Of a stretch of DNA of 64,000 nucleotides, positions 63,465 to 64,000 are shown piece after piece. The number at the start of each line of letters is the position of its first letter. Within the stretch, counting starts at the first letter, position 1. A model generated the notes under the pieces. That model was not told where the DNA came from. It worked only from the letters and a program-made list of their open reading frames with translations, and searched no databases. The position numbers were made by a program, and so were the translations under genes. The DNA is taken from NCBI RefSeq assembly GCF_035645195.1, contig NZ_DASQNA010000014.1:87565-151564 (forward strand). Reading direction: 5' to 3'. This stretch comes from Paenibacillus sp. GTDB taxonomy: Bacteria > Bacillota > Bacilli > Paenibacillales > YIM-B00363.

Positions 63465-64000
63465 CTAATCGTTAGGGACATTCCCCCACAGCGATCCTTG
63501 TCTACAACCCTGCGATAGAGGCAGATGGGAGTACGATGCCGACATCGTCCGCTCGTAAACGGCGCGACCGAACATCATTTGTTCCCATGCAGCCTTCAAG
63601 GGGATGCCTCGGGATATGCAATTCCAACGAAACGCGTATTCGTCGAGATAAAGTTGCAGATAGGTGTTGCCGATGCTGCCAAAGACGGAGTAGAGCCAGT
63701 GTTTCGCGTCTTCGGCAATAAACCGAAGTTGGCTTTTGGCCATGCCGAAAGAGGAGAGCGGGACGAATTCGCGCGAATCCGGAAACACGTTTTGGGCGAA
63801 GTGTATTTTCCCGTCTCTCGTCAATCGTTTCCCATCCAACAAGTGCGTTGGAACGGGCCTGAACTTGACGGCTGAAGCTTTCCCGGTGCGATTGTCCATG
63901 GAACCCCCGATAAGAATAACGCGTTCTCTGCGATAAAGGGCATGCGTAATGAAGAAATAAGGACCGAGCACTTGGAGGCCGGCGTGAACGGTCCCTAAGA
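63465..64000 (-). mobile_element. IS1595/ISXO2-like transposase, C-terminal part, cut by window edge
   Basis: On the minus strand an open frame enters from the right edge (LGTVHAGLQVLGPYF...) and stops at 63465, so about 178 residues are seen and the N-terminus lies beyond 64000. The segment SIGNTYLQLYLDEYAFRWN is the C-terminal hallmark of ISXO2-like DDE transposases. Whether the element is complete cannot be judged; no terminal inverted repeat is evident between the stop and the 34-bp array. Confidence 0.65.

Overview
This is a GC-rich (roughly 60% or more by eye) chromosomal segment from an endospore-forming Bacillota, most likely Paenibacillaceae (Paenibacillus/Cohnella-like). The reasons are the germination pair cwlJ-gerQ, the sporulation checkpoint gene sda, the Bacillus-type primosome pair dnaB-dnaI, a menaquinone-type sdhCAB, a T-box leader on trpS, and several small families typical of Bacillales (YfhP, YuzB, YuiB, YqzM-like, YusU, YjcZ-like). 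No rRNA, tRNA, CRISPR array or prophage is visible. The genus is inferred from gene content and base composition only.

Layout. 1-16 kb: end of an unknown gene, T-box plus trpS, yfhP, gerQ-cwlJ, ctaB-sco, a Toprim protein, an MFS transporter, a class B PBP, and a four-gene TroA/Mnt-type metal ABC operon behind an operator-like palindrome. An orphan GHKL sensor kinase follows. 15-25 kb: a HAD phosphatase, a DUF456 protein, a SpoVB/MurJ-like flippase with a problematic start, a DUF2515 protein, a stalk-domain lipoprotein with a thioredoxin-like protein, ctaA, a HEPN-like protein and an SDR. 24-35 kb is rich in Fe-S, respiratory and heme genes: NifU-type protein, yuzB, yutJ, mqnE (futalosine menaquinone pathway), erpA/yutM, yumC, a type II NADH dehydrogenase behind a Rex-like site, hemQ and yuiB. 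Within it lie a GGDEF protein and sda with DnaA-box-like sites. 35-42 kb: dnaB-dnaI, yqzM-like, trxA and uvrC. 42-48 kb: CPBP protease, LysR regulator and sdhCAB. 48-62 kb is more accessory: an AT-richer methyltransferase, MFS transporters, AraC and LysR regulators, sugar oxidoreductase and isomerase, hisJ, cheX, SDR, DEAD-box helicase. 62.8-64 kb: a tandem array of eleven 34-bp units, then an IS1595/ISXO2-like transposase fragment running off the window.

Working together: ctaA and ctaB make heme O/A and Sco helps metallate cytochrome oxidase. HemQ makes heme b. NDH-2 and succinate dehydrogenase feed electrons to menaquinone (mqnE), and YumC, YutJ, erpA and the NifU-type protein handle flavin and Fe-S chemistry. 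This describes an aerobic menaquinone-based chain whose genes are scattered rather than in one operon.

I see no clear new multi-gene defence or biosynthetic system. The least explained items are the T6 tract that breaks the reading frame at the start of the flippase gene, the 34-bp array, the AT-rich methyltransferase, the Ala-rich or basic inserts in several housekeeping proteins, and the regulatory sites upstream of sda, ndh, sdhC and mntA.
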